DNA of 64,000 nt from JANOZM01 sp031429355 (GCA_031429355.1 JANOZM010000016.1:606078-670077); one strand, 5' to 3'. Counted from the first letter of the stretch, positions 51,084-59,189 are shown. A program made the numbers and translations. Notes: generated by a model from the sequence alone, not told the origin.

Positions 51084-52037
51084 ATGAAAAAAAGTTTAGC
51101 GTTGTCCGTAGCTGTTCTGTGCGGAGCATTTCAATTAAGTGCTCAAGCCCAAGAAACCAAAGTCACCCTCGCGATTTCGGGTTGGACCGGTTTTGCACCA
51201 CTGACATTAGCCAAAGAAGCCGGTATTTTTAAAAAGCACGGACTTGACGTAACGATTAAAAAAATTCCGCAAAAAGATCGCCATTTAGCAATTGCCTCGG
51301 GTGACGTGCAATGCGCCGCGACCACCGTAGAAACTTGGATTGCTTGGAACGCGAACGGTGTGCCAACCACCCAAATTTTTCAATTGGATAAAAGCTTCGG
51401 TGCTGACGGCATGGTCGTCAAAAATAACATCACTAAAATTAGCGATTTGAAAGGCAAGACTATTGCCGCTAGCGCACCAGGAACCGCACCGTATTTCACG
51501 ATGGTTTGGATGCTTAAGAAAAATGGTCTCTCACCCAAAGACGTTAAAATCGTTAGCCTAGAGCCACAAGCGGCTGCCAATGCAATGTTAGCTGGCAACG
51601 CCGATATTGATGCAGCTTTAACTTACGAGCCCTTCCTTAGTGCTGTGCGCTCGAAACCCGAAGCCGCCAAAATTTTGGCGACCACGCTCGACTACCCGAT
51701 GATCATGGATACGTTTGGTTGCACACCAAAGTTCTTGGCTGAAAACCCAAAAGCCGCAAAAGCGTTAGCGGATGGTTACTTTGATGCGCTAGATATGATC
51801 AAAAAAGATCCAAAAGCCAGCTTTACCATCATGGGTGCCGATGTAAAGCAAACAGCCGAACAATTTGAGAACAGCCAAAAGTATTTACGCTGGCAAGATC
51901 GTGCTGCTAACGACAAATTTTTTGCCGGTGAGCACGCGCAGTTTAGTAAAGAAGCCGCAGATTTATTGTTAGAGGCTGGCATTATTCGCGCGATTCCAGA
52001 TTTATCTAAGTTGGCCGACACCCGCTTTTTGAAATAG
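51084..52037 (+). CDS. ABC transporter substrate-binding protein, NMT1/SsuA-like
   Basis: 317 residues from ATG 51084 (AAAGGAAT upstream). Signal peptide MKKSLALSVAVLCGAFQLSA then QAQ. The mature part has ISGWTGFAPLTLAKEAGIFK, the 'kG..va...d....aiasGd' region (HLAIASGDVQCAATTVETWI), LKGKTIAASAPGTAPYFTMV and ALTYEPFLSAVRSKPEAAKI, the type II periplasmic fold of NMT1/THI5/SsuA proteins. Ligands in this family range from sulfonates and nitrate to pyrimidine precursors. Position next to hutH suggests histidine, urocanate or a related imidazole. Confidence 0.87.
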   Translation: MKKSLALSVAVLCGAFQLSAQAQETKVTLAISGWTGFAPLTLAKEAGIFKKHGLDVTIKKIPQKDRHLAIASGDVQCAATTVETWIAWNANGVPTTQIFQLDKSFGADGMVVKNNITKISDLKGKTIAASAPGTAPYFTMVWMLKKNGLSPKDVKIVSLEPQAAANAMLAGNADIDAALTYEPFLSAVRSKPEAAKILATTLDYPMIMDTFGCTPKFLAENPKAAKALADGYFDALDMIKKDPKASFTIMGADVKQTAEQFENSQKYLRWQDRAANDKFFAGEHAQFSKEAADLLLEAGIIRAIPDLSKLADTRFLK

Positions 52038-52042
52038 GCTCC

Positions 52043-52822
52043 ATGCGTCCGATGCATCCTGTAAGCCCCAAAGCACGCGTAGTGCTTGGGGTGGCTTTTT
52101 TTGTACTGTTCTTTTTTGTTTGGGGCGTAGCCACCTTTGGTGGTTTCGTCTCCAAAACATTTTTAGCCGACCCACTAACAATGGTGAAGTCGGGCTACGA
52201 CTTGCTAATGAACCACGGCTTCATTAAAGACATTGGCATGACGGTCTGGCGCGTCTTTGGAGGGTTTGTGATCGCCGCTGCGCTTGCACTACCCCTCGGC
52301 GTAGCAATGGGCGCCTATAAGCCCATTGAAGCGTTTTTTGAACCCTTTGTATCATTTGCCCGCTACTTACCCGCGAGTGCCTTTATCCCATTATTAATTT
52401 TATGGGCTGGTATTGGCGAAGCACAAAAATTATCTGTAATTTTTATTGGAAGTTTTTTCAATTTAGTCTTGATGATCGCGGTGGCCGTCGGTAACGCCAG
52501 GCGCGATTTAATTGAAGCGGCCTACACTTTAGGCGCTAACAATAAGTCTCTGGTCACACGTGTACTAATTCCCGGCGCAGCCCCCGAAATCGCAGAAATA
52601 TTACGCATGGTCTTAGGCTGGGCATGGACCTACGTTATTGTTGCCGAACTAATTGGCGCTTCAAGCGGCATTGGCCACATGATTACCGACTCGCAGGCCT
52701 TGATGGCAACCGATCAAATTATTTTTGGCATTATTGTGATTGGCTTAATTGGATTGCTTAGTGATCTGTTTTTTAAACGCCTCAATCGGCAATTGTTTCC
52801 TTGGGCCAATTTAGGGCGCTAA
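52043..52822 (+). CDS. ABC transporter permease, SsuC/TauC-like
   Basis: 259 residues with about six hydrophobic spans. The EAA motif is EAAYTLGANNKSLVTRVLIP, and the preceding FVSFARYLPASAFIPLLILW segment and AELIGASSGIGHMITDSQAL are conserved in SsuC/TauC/NrtB permeases. It starts 5 bp after the binding-protein gene and would form a homodimeric inner-membrane channel. Substrate inferred only from context. Confidence 0.9.
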   Translation: MRPMHPVSPKARVVLGVAFFVLFFFVWGVATFGGFVSKTFLADPLTMVKSGYDLLMNHGFIKDIGMTVWRVFGGFVIAAALALPLGVAMGAYKPIEAFFEPFVSFARYLPASAFIPLLILWAGIGEAQKLSVIFIGSFFNLVLMIAVAVGNARRDLIEAAYTLGANNKSLVTRVLIPGAAPEIAEILRMVLGWAWTYVIVAELIGASSGIGHMITDSQALMATDQIIFGIIVIGLIGLLSDLFFKRLNRQLFPWANLGR

Positions 52823-52835
52823 GCGCGAACAGACT

Positions 52836-53615
52836 ATGAACAGCATTCTATCTATCCAAGGAATTAAAAAAAAATTTGGCGAATCCGATAAAGGCACGCT
52901 AGCTTTACAAGCAACCGACCTCGAAGTAGCTGAAAACGATTTCATTACCATTTTGGGGCCCTCCGGTTGCGGTAAGAGCACCATGTTGCGCATTGTGGCT
53001 GGCCTAGAAACACAAACCGCGGGCCAAGTATTATTAGACGGCAAAAAACTCGTCGGACCCGGCCCCGATCGCGGTATGGTATTTCAAAGTTACACCCTAT
53101 TTCCGTGGTTAACGATTCGTGAAAACATTTGTTTTGGTTTGCGTGAAAAAGGGTTGCCGCAAGCAGAGCAAAATGAAATATCTAAACACTTTATTGCAAG
53201 AGTTGGCCTAATTGGTTTTGAAGATCATTTCCCAAAACAATTATCGGGCGGTATGCAGCAACGCACCGCCATTGCAAGGGCGTTAGCAAACAACCCCCGT
53301 ATTTTGTTAATGGACGAGCCCTTTGGTGCCCTAGACCATCAAACCCGCGAGTTAATGCAAGAGCTGTTACTGGGCATTTGGGAAGCGGAGAAAAAAACTA
53401 TTCTGTTTGTCACCCACGATATTGATGAAGCCATTTTTATGGCCAATCGTGTTGTAGTCATGAGCCGACGACCTGGAAAGATTAAAAGCGATGTGCCCGT
53501 ACATTTAGCCCATCCGAGGCACTATTCGATTAAAACTTCACCTGAATTTAGTCAACTAAAATCGATGTTGACCGAACAAGTGCGCGAAGAGGTTATTGCG
53601 TCTCAAAACGCTTAA
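52836..53615 (+). CDS. ABC transporter ATP-binding protein, SsuB/TauB-like
   Basis: 259 residues. Complete ATPase motifs: Walker A ILGPSGCGKSTMLRI, Q-loop MVFQSYTLFPWLTIRE, signature LSGGMQQRTAIARALA, Walker B RILLMDEPFGALDHQT, H-loop FVTHDIDEAIFMA. 'SYTLFPWLTI' and the trailing RRPGKIKSDVPVHLAHPRHY are typical of NrtD/SsuB/TauB proteins. It completes the importer that follows hutUH and is separated from the permease gene by 13 bp. Confidence 0.93.
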   Translation: MNSILSIQGIKKKFGESDKGTLALQATDLEVAENDFITILGPSGCGKSTMLRIVAGLETQTAGQVLLDGKKLVGPGPDRGMVFQSYTLFPWLTIRENICFGLREKGLPQAEQNEISKHFIARVGLIGFEDHFPKQLSGGMQQRTAIARALANNPRILLMDEPFGALDHQTRELMQELLLGIWEAEKKTILFVTHDIDEAIFMANRVVVMSRRPGKIKSDVPVHLAHPRHYSIKTSPEFSQLKSMLTEQVREEVIASQNA

Positions 53616-53743
53616 AGGGTAGCTCAATATTGGGATTTGTAGCCGTGTTAGTACCTGAAGGCTAGTTTGAACGAAGTTTGACGGAAACTATATGTTGATA
53701 TATATTTACATACATCTAGCTTTAAAACCATAAGGAAACAAAG

Positions 53744-54037
53744 ATGAGTTCAATGGTACTTACTCAAGTTTACCTAGAAGCCTCGCAAAAAAAAGCCTTA
53801 GCAAATCAAGCTAAAAAAACCGGGCGCAAAGTATCAGAAATCATGCGTGACGCCGTAGATGCTGCAATCGCTGGCGTTACCTTAGAGGAAATTCAAACCC
53901 TCGACATGGGTACTCAGCGTGCCCAAACCGATATCAGTGCCATGTTGGTTGACCTCAAAGAAAACACCAGCGAACACACTTCGTTTATGCGCGAAATAGC
54001 GAAAATGCAAAAAGCAGCCGCTAAGGAATTTGTGTGA
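53744..54037 (+). CDS. Small helical protein, possibly ribbon-helix-helix
   Basis: 97 residues, AAGGAAAC upstream of ATG. The N terminus TQVYLEASQKKALANQAKKT followed by RKVSEIMRDAVDAAIAGVT matches the 'v.l...q...l...a...g.svselir.AvdaaI' shape of ribbon-helix-helix proteins. The C-terminal half is helical and charged (SAMLVDLKENTSEHTSFMRE). Its stop overlaps the next small gene by ATGA-type overlap (54034-54037), as in two-gene modules. No toxin family is recognisable. Confidence 0.6.
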   Translation: MSSMVLTQVYLEASQKKALANQAKKTGRKVSEIMRDAVDAAIAGVTLEEIQTLDMGTQRAQTDISAMLVDLKENTSEHTSFMREIAKMQKAAAKEFV

Positions 54038-54222
54038 GCGTATTAACTGACGTGATGGACCGGCTGACCGATATTTCATCGTTGCGCAGCCAAGTCACCG
54101 AGTTAATTCAGCAGCAGAGAGAAATGCGTGGAATCATGTTGAGTCAACAGCGCGAACTTGCAGAGGTTCGGGGGCAATTAAAAGCATTAATACAAATGCA
54201 AGGCGCCGCGTCGCGCAAATAA
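54034..54222 (+). CDS. Small coiled-coil protein
   Basis: 62 residues, start overlaps the previous stop and uses GTGAGCGT-type context with ATG absent; the frame's first codon is GTG at 54034. Almost the whole protein is one heptad-patterned helix (DISSLRSQVTELIQQQREMR, then EVRGQLKALIQMQG). Together with the preceding gene it forms a tiny operon: a DNA-binding-like protein plus a coiled coil. Function unknown. Confidence 0.55.
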   Translation: MSVLTDVMDRLTDISSLRSQVTELIQQQREMRGIMLSQQRELAEVRGQLKALIQMQGAASRK

Positions 54223-54230
54223 TTAAAGAT

Positions 54231-54445
54231 AGCCGTATTTCACGCAGCCGCATTCGCAGTCAAACTATTTGGGTTGAAGTATTGAGTTGTTGGTTGGTCT
54301 TTTTACACCTGACGCTTTAGAACTCCATCTGACCGTGCGCTGGCGCTCTTGGCGGCGGTTGCGCCTCTAAACCCAAAGATTCGGTATCTTCGCGATCGCT
54401 TGGTGCTGCAGAATCGCCGCAATGATTCTCAATTCGTCGACAATG
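54231..54445 (-). mobile_element. IS91-like transposase 3' end relic (copy A)
   Basis: On the minus strand DELRIIAAILQHQAIA is readable, followed after a frameshift by LGLEAQPPPRAPAHGQM, the C terminus of an IS91-family (Y2) transposase. About 150 bp match copy D (62310-62460) and copy C (60298-60440). Only the element's transposase tail and 3' flank remain. Confidence 0.7.
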
Positions 54446-54460
54446 CGTCAAGGCTTCTGT

Positions 54461-54736
54461 TTACGCGTTCTTATAAAGCCTGAGTAATTCACTTATTTTT
54501 TCTTCAGCATCCTCATCTGTTACTAACGCTTGCCGGACGCAAGTGTCGATATGCTTTTCGAGTATCAAAGCCTCAAGGGACTTTAGCGCGGCGCGAATTG
54601 CTGCGGTCTGCGTAAGAATGTCGACACAGTAACGCTGCTCTTCAATCATTCGGACCACACCGTCTAGCTGACCTTTGATCCGGGCGACTCGGTTTAACTG
54701 CTTGCTATGGTCTGGAAACTGTGTTGGTTCGCTCAT
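54461..54736 (-). CDS. CsoR-family metal-sensing repressor (DUF156)
   Basis: 91 residues. 'LNRVARIKGQLDGVVRMIEE' then RYCVDILTQTAAIRAALKSL and HIDTCVRQAL carry the CsoR/RcnR fold. Cys37, His62 and Cys66 form the W-X-Y triad of copper-binding CsoR proteins. Apo-repressor binds a GC-tract palindrome and releases it when metal is bound. It is the last gene of a four-gene operon, overlapping the MerT-like gene by ATGA. The palindrome at 56173-56193 is its probable target. An RcnR/FrmR identity is less likely since the N-terminal His of RcnR is not placed. Confidence 0.87.
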   Translation of the reverse strand: MSEPTQFPDHSKQLNRVARIKGQLDGVVRMIEEQRYCVDILTQTAAIRAALKSLEALILEKHIDTCVRQALVTDEDAEEKISELLRLYKNA

Positions 54737-55134
54737 GTCGTTGTGTTAAAAAAGGGCAGGACAAAGGCAAATAAAACACCAATAAAAAAAAGGCCGACGC
54801 TGAAAATATAAACTCTGCGTGAAATTAACCTTGATTGCATGCATTGCTTGGCCAGCGTTGGGTCGATCGGGCAAGGGGCTGATCTGTTTTGCCATTGCAA
54901 CCAGCCCGATAAGAAAAGCATCGCTGCAGAAAAACTAAAGGTTTCCTCCTTGTGGTTTGACAGCCAAACTAACGCGGGGAAAGTGGTCACCAGTCCCGCC
55001 AACGCAGCGCCCGCACCAATTGCGACCAGCAGTGCCGGTAAAGCACAGCAAAGCAGTGTTGACCCGCTGGCGAACAAAGATACGTAGCCACTTAGCAAAG
55101 TAGCCAATGAAGTGTGGGGTACTAACTTTGACAT
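54733..55134 (-). CDS. MerT-like membrane transport protein
   Basis: 133 residues with three hydrophobic spans (about 20-50, 68-80, 108-127). A vicinal Cys29-Cys30 pair sits in the first span (GSTLLCCALPALLVAIGAGA). A second cysteine pair lies in the loop after span 2 (CPIDPTLAKQC). The ending RRVYIFSVGLFFIGVLFAFV then LPFF resembles the MerT C terminus. MerT passes Hg(II) from periplasmic MerP to the cytoplasm; here no mercuric reductase is present, so copper or another thiophilic metal is plausible. Starts on the last base of the MerP-like stop codon. Confidence 0.7.
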   Translation of the reverse strand: MSKLVPHTSLATLLSGYVSLFASGSTLLCCALPALLVAIGAGAALAGLVTTFPALVWLSNHKEETFSFSAAMLFLSGWLQWQNRSAPCPIDPTLAKQCMQSRLISRRVYIFSVGLFFIGVLFAFVLPFFNTTT

Positions 55135-55484
55135 TATTTCTTATTATTGGCTTTGACCGCAGCCTTGATAGTAGAAACCGATTCGCTAACGTAGCCGACC
55201 TTAGACACCGCATAACCTGACTCTTGAATATCTGCCTTAAAACTTTCCAAACTAAACGTTGTTCCCTCTTTTAGTTCGACGGCAACGACCCGGTTTTTAA
55301 GGTTAACGTAGACGTCTTTTGTCGCTGCGTTTTTGCGCAACTTAGCATCAATGCCTTGTGCACAAAACGCGCACACCATACCGTTAACTTCGGCTTTGAT
55401 TGATGTGGGCTCTGCAAATCCCATTGATGAGAAGCCAAGAAGAAAAACGCAAACAGCTATTTTAAAAATTTGTATGTTATTCAT
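55134..55484 (-). CDS. Periplasmic MerP-like heavy-metal-associated domain protein
   Basis: 116 residues. Signal peptide about 1-24 (FKIAVCVFLLGFSSMGFAEP). The HMA domain follows with VNGMVCAFCAQGIDAKLRKN: the GMxCxxC metal site, then beta-alpha-beta-beta-alpha-beta elements (DVYVNLKNRVVAVELKEGTT, SFKADIQESGYAVSKVGYVS). It would carry Cu(I) or Hg(II) in the periplasm and hand it to the MerT-like protein encoded next. The last 20 residues are an extra basic/Ser-rich tail. Confidence 0.82.
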   Translation of the reverse strand: MNNIQIFKIAVCVFLLGFSSMGFAEPTSIKAEVNGMVCAFCAQGIDAKLRKNAATKDVYVNLKNRVVAVELKEGTTFSLESFKADIQESGYAVSKVGYVSESVSTIKAAVKANNKK

Positions 55485-55494
55485 GATTGATTTC

Positions 55495-56163
55495 CTAAAA
55501 GTGGATAACCTTCATCAGGCCAAAGCGCGGTTTTCCTTGAAGATTAGCCCCCAGTTCGATGTAAAGCGAATTGCTGATAACGCGCAAAAAGGGGGTGACT
55601 TCGGGTTTTACATACATACCGGGCATGTGTTTGACTTCGACCACGAACCACGGTTGCCATTCATCGTATTCAGCCTCGAAAAAGCTAAATCCCACTTGTG
55701 CCTTAAAGGTATCGTATTGCGGGCCGCCGCGAATTCGTAGCGTACTAGCAAACGCCAGCGCATAGAGGCGGGTCGTTTCCCAATCGGCTTGAATACTGGG
55801 CATTACGCCGGACTTAGTCCCAACAAAATTCAGCGAATCGGTCACCGTTCCGACATCGATCCCGAACCAAATATTAGCTTGCGATCCTGGCGTATTCCAG
55901 CGCTTCAAAAGGCGTGTGTAAGACACGCCAGTATGTTCAACCCGCATCCCGGGCACCTTGCCATCACCTTTCCACAAATGGTAGCCAACGCCTAACGCAT
56001 CTGAAGGTGTGAACGAATAATTTACCATCCAGTCTTTGGTGCTGGAAGATGATTCACCCATCACCATAGCGGCATCTTTGAAGCCCATGGGAGGCCCAGC
56101 GTAGGTGGAGCTGGCCCAAAGAGCACATAGGCCTACGGCAAACCGTTTTAGATATTGTTTCAT
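55495..56163 (-). CDS. Outer-membrane beta-barrel-like protein of the metal operon
   Basis: 222 residues. Signal peptide about 1-22 (LKRFAVGLCALWASSTYAGP). The mature part alternates hydrophobic and polar residues with many aromatic positions (WMVNYSFTPSDALGVGYHLW, RLYALAFASTLRIRG, FEAEYDEWQPWFVVEVKHMP) and ends in a typical barrel strand with terminal Phe (FGLMKVIHF). This indicates an outer-membrane barrel of about 8-10 strands. No named family is evident. As first gene of the operon it is probably translated from a leaderless mRNA. It may form the metal's outer-membrane route. Confidence 0.7.
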   Translation of the reverse strand: MKQYLKRFAVGLCALWASSTYAGPPMGFKDAAMVMGESSSSTKDWMVNYSFTPSDALGVGYHLWKGDGKVPGMRVEHTGVSYTRLLKRWNTPGSQANIWFGIDVGTVTDSLNFVGTKSGVMPSIQADWETTRLYALAFASTLRIRGGPQYDTFKAQVGFSFFEAEYDEWQPWFVVEVKHMPGMYVKPEVTPFLRVISNSLYIELGANLQGKPRFGLMKVIHF

Positions 56164-56169
56164 ATGAGG

Positions 56170-56193
56170 AGTATATACCCTAGGAGGGTATAT
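56170..56193 (-). promoter_or_regulatory. CsoR-type operator within promoter spacer
   Basis: ATATACCCT...AGGGTATAT (56173-56193) has perfect 9-bp arms around 3 nt. TATACT (56175-56170, minus strand) is a good -10 box whose start point would fall on the A of the ATG at 56163. No Shine-Dalgarno sequence is present. The -35 region (TAGCAA) is weak. Confidence 0.65.
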
Positions 56194-56199
56194 TTGCTA

Positions 56200-56432
56200 G
56201 TAGCGCTATCGGAACTACGGCCAGCTCGATTATTGCGCTACTGCGCCTGACCGCCTTTTGCGGGCCAGCGGCAGTGCGTACGGGAGAGGTGTTGCCCGAC
56301 CGAGCGCTCGACGCAGATAGGGCCAGTTTTCAAAAGGAAGTTGCCTTTTCAGGCGCTATTTGTAGCGCAAACGGCATTGTGAATCGACGTAAGGGTAGTC
56401 AAATTCAGAGCCTAATGCCTGCCGCCAACCGA
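56200..56432. other. Gene-free stretch between metal operon and thioredoxin relic
   Basis: Open frames exist on the plus strand but none shows a ribosome site or a recognisable motif. No repeat or RNA element was found. Confidence 0.35.
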
Positions 56433-56751
56433 CTACTTGCCCCCAGTTTTTTCAAAAGCTTCGTTCATCGCTTTATAAATCACGTTCCGGTCTTGCGGCT
56501 TACCGTCAAATCCGCCGACTTTAATCCCGTTGTGAAATACGATCTGAGAAGGTATTGCAGTGATAGAAAAAGAATTACCAAATTGCGGTGTGTTGCGCCA
56601 TGGTTTTCCCCACTGAACCCGTGCAAAAATTACTTTTTGTCGGTCCTATATTTTGCGGCACTGTTAAACGTATAAGCTGCGGAAATGCAAAAACCGCTAA
56701 TCAGTGCTAATGCAAGCAAGGGCGACAAAAAAAGCTTTTAGCTAATTTCAT
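56433..56751 (-). pseudogene. Secreted thioredoxin-fold protein, decayed
   Basis: From ATG 56751 (overlapping the preceding gene's stop as TGATG) the frame gives MKLAKSFF, then shifts in a T7 run to LSPLLALALISGFCISAAYT, a signal peptide. A second shift leads to VIFARVQWGKPWRNTPQFGN and SFSITAIPSQIVFHNGIKVG ending at TAG 56433. The second half is the thioredoxin C-terminal part with the cis-Pro loop (AIPSQIVF). The CxxC-bearing central section is deleted. Confidence 0.7.
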
Positions 56752-57383
56752 CACTTTGGAAAGCTCATCTTTTCTGTGTATTCGAGGATAAATCCATCAA
56801 CATCCTTCGGTTCTTTGAATCTACCCTTACCGTTGATAATTATTTTAATTAGGTATCTTTTGCTGTGTAACGCAGTAAATACATACGCATCGTTGTTGTC
56901 GCTTGGCATGGAAATACGTGCCATGTCTTTGTCAAAATTTTTGTTATTACTTTGGTGTAGACGCATCATTGGCGACAACATGCGTTCATCAAAAATCGAG
57001 AGTACACCTTTCAACAGCGATTGGTTTATCTTTGATTGATATTCGGGACCTTCTAAATCCAAGATTGCCATCGTAAAATTTAAATTCTCGCCCAAAACTT
57101 TACCCGACGAGTCCATACTTCGCGTATGCCCTGATTTGCAGTATTGAACGCTCAAATCGGATTTCGATGTTCCGCCGTTGTAAAGACAACTGGGACCAGC
57201 CTCCCATAATTGCCCTTTATATTCTGTAATTTTTGGAAAAATTGCATACAGATGTACGCTGCATTGGGTTTTATTGACATCTGGAATTTGACGCGTATGT
57301 GCGGGATCGCAAAAGCCAGCGCGTGCGTATGTAGCGGTACTCATTGCGACGACTATTAAGCATCGTAATAGCGCTTTTACCAT
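56751..57383 (-). CDS. Secreted protein of unknown function
   Basis: 210 residues. Signal peptide about 1-22 (LLRCLIVVAMSTATYARAGF). The mature protein has five cysteines (FCDPAHTRQ, TQCSVHLYAIF, PSCLYNGG, VQYCKSGHTR) and a C-terminal half with alternating beta-like segments (RYLIKIIINGKGRF). I do not recognise a family. Its stop overlaps the start of the thioredoxin relic (TGATG), so the pair was one translational unit, perhaps a cysteine-rich substrate and its thiol partner. Confidence 0.6.
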   Translation of the reverse strand: MVKALLRCLIVVAMSTATYARAGFCDPAHTRQIPDVNKTQCSVHLYAIFPKITEYKGQLWEAGPSCLYNGGTSKSDLSVQYCKSGHTRSMDSSGKVLGENLNFTMAILDLEGPEYQSKINQSLLKGVLSIFDERMLSPMMRLHQSNNKNFDKDMARISMPSDNNDAYVFTALHSKRYLIKIIINGKGRFKEPKDVDGFILEYTEKMSFPK

Positions 57384-57532
57384 TTCATCTAACCCCTGAT
57401 CTTAATTGTTTTGTTGGCAACTGATTATTCAGACCGCATTTGCGCCCGCGATATCGTTTAGCGCCTTACCGGCTATTTCTCTTTCCCGTAGCCCCGCAGC
57501 GCCGAGTATAGGCGTTTTAAAAGCCCTCTCTT

Positions 57533-57705
57533 TGCCGCTGCAAACGTTTTACTTAACGAAAAGAGCGTCTGACTTGATTGCATGACTGCTAGTCTGAGCG
57601 ATTACGTCAGTAAAACGGCTTTGCGAGCCCAAAAGTACCGCTAAAAATCCGAATCGATAGACCCCAATTCGTATTTCACGCAGCCGTATTTGCATATAAA
57701 CAAAC
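57533..57705 (-). mobile_element. IS91-like element end relic (copy B)
   Basis: From TTGCCGCTGCAAACG to the CAGCCGTATTTGCA region this segment matches copy C (60160-60330) at most positions over about 165 bp. It contains no transposase coding and probably represents the terminal non-coding part of the element downstream of the transposase gene. Confidence 0.65.
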
Positions 57706-57710
57706 TAGGC

Positions 57711-59189
57711 TTAAATTTGACTAACTCTTTGGAGCCAACCGTCGTAGCCGTCTTCGCACAGCTGGGCGGTTAGCTCTGGGTTAAGTTCGAGCAATTGATT
57801 CAGTTCGAGCTTTAAGTCTCGTACGTTGGTTGGGCAAATAGCGTTTTGATGATATTGCAAACTCCAGCGCAAATACAAAACCAAAGTAATGCCCATCTGG
57901 CGCTTGCTTCCTGCTGAACGCGCACGTTTCAATGCTCCGTCCCAAAAGCCTTGTTTATCGGGAGAGTTGGCGTCCTCTAATAAACCCGAACGATGAGCGA
58001 ATTGCTTTTGCGCTTGAAAGATTTGATCACGATTATCTAAGTAGAACTCGGCAAAATAGATGAGATCCCAAGAATCGTCATGACCACTATCTAGTTTGTC
58101 TGCGCAAGCCAGCGCCAACGAGTACCAACCCAACGCTTCTTGAATCGAAACCACTTGGTGCAAGTACATTTTTTGCAAGTGGTAACAAAGGTTATCGATG
58201 TACGCGTGTACCCGATCCCACGATTGCAAGCTCAAGGCGAAATACAACGCACTTTGAAAATGCTTTATCGCCAATTCGTGCTGTTTAAGTGCTAACTGCC
58301 TGTCACCAGCTTCGAAAGCTTCTAACGCTGCGCGGCGCGAACATAGGGCATTTAGGTTGTGCCACTCGGCATGAGTCATCGGGCAAGGCGCAACAATGAT
58401 TGGCGGTTGAGCCAATAGTGCTTGAGCACTACGCCAGCGAGTAGCCGGGTCGCGCTCGTATTCGATTCGAGCCAGAATCATTTGAGTCTGAGTCGCCAAG
58501 CGCGTATCTTTGGATTGCGCTGCGCTTTGAAGTAAATTCGCGGCCAACTCGAGCGCACTATCGTATTCGTCCAACCGACGTAAAAAATAAATTCGACGCA
58601 TTTGCAATAAAGCCTTAGCTTCGAACGTTAATCCGATAATTTGCAAGCTAGGGATCATTTCAAGAGCGGGGCGATGCTCAGCGTAAGCACCGAAACCTTC
58701 GAAAGTTAGCCAACCGGCCAATAATTCGCGTAATTGTTCAGAAGATGCGTTGTCGATTAAGACCGGGAACGGCCAGCTGTTCTCCGATTCATCATCCGCG
58801 GCAGACACGCTTAATGGATGGATCATTTTTAAACGCCACGGCCCTACTGTTACCTTACGATCTGCATGCTCGAAAGCGATGCCCAGTTCGGGGTGAGCCT
58901 GAAAAAAATTGGTCAGTTCGTCAACCAAACGCGCCCATTGTTGCCGACCGTACGCTGACGATAGTAAAGTGCCCGCCGCCGCAAAATGGACATCACTGGC
59001 TCGCGTACTTAAACCGTGAATCCCGTTAATTAGTAATCGATGCAAAAAAGAGGCCGTATGGGCGCGGCGAAACTCAACGGTTCGCGTTTGCCACGAAACC
59101 GTATTTTTAAGCAGATTTAACTTTAACGCGAACATTCGAACTCGTTGTAACCAGTTGGTCAGATTTTTTGATCCTAACCTATCGAACAC
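57711..59189 (-). CDS. Large hypothetical protein with helical repeats
   Basis: 492 residues. No signal peptide. The middle and C-terminal parts are rich in Ala/Leu helices arranged in 30-40 residue pairs (LLQMRRIYFLRRLDEYDSAL, ALEAFEAGDRQLALKQHELA, ALGWYSLALACADKLDSGHD), reminiscent of degenerate TPR units. No catalytic motif is seen. It diverges from the LuxR-type gene at 59296 across a 106-bp gap, and may be its effector or regulatory partner. Confidence 0.55.
   Translation of the reverse strand: MFDRLGSKNLTNWLQRVRMFALKLNLLKNTVSWQTRTVEFRRAHTASFLHRLLINGIHGLSTRASDVHFAAAGTLLSSAYGRQQWARLVDELTNFFQAHPELGIAFEHADRKVTVGPWRLKMIHPLSVSAADDESENSWPFPVLIDNASSEQLRELLAGWLTFEGFGAYAEHRPALEMIPSLQIIGLTFEAKALLQMRRIYFLRRLDEYDSALELAANLLQSAAQSKDTRLATQTQMILARIEYERDPATRWRSAQALLAQPPIIVAPCPMTHAEWHNLNALCSRRAALEAFEAGDRQLALKQHELAIKHFQSALYFALSLQSWDRVHAYIDNLCYHLQKMYLHQVVSIQEALGWYSLALACADKLDSGHDDSWDLIYFAEFYLDNRDQIFQAQKQFAHRSGLLEDANSPDKQGFWDGALKRARSAGSKRQMGITLVLYLRWSLQYHQNAICPTNVRDLKLELNQLLELNPELTAQLCEDGYDGWLQRVSQI

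Noticed and set aside
56274..56675. 133-codon plus-strand frame across the thioredoxin relic
   Set aside because: It is antisense to recognisable thioredoxin-fold sequence and has no motif or ribosome site.
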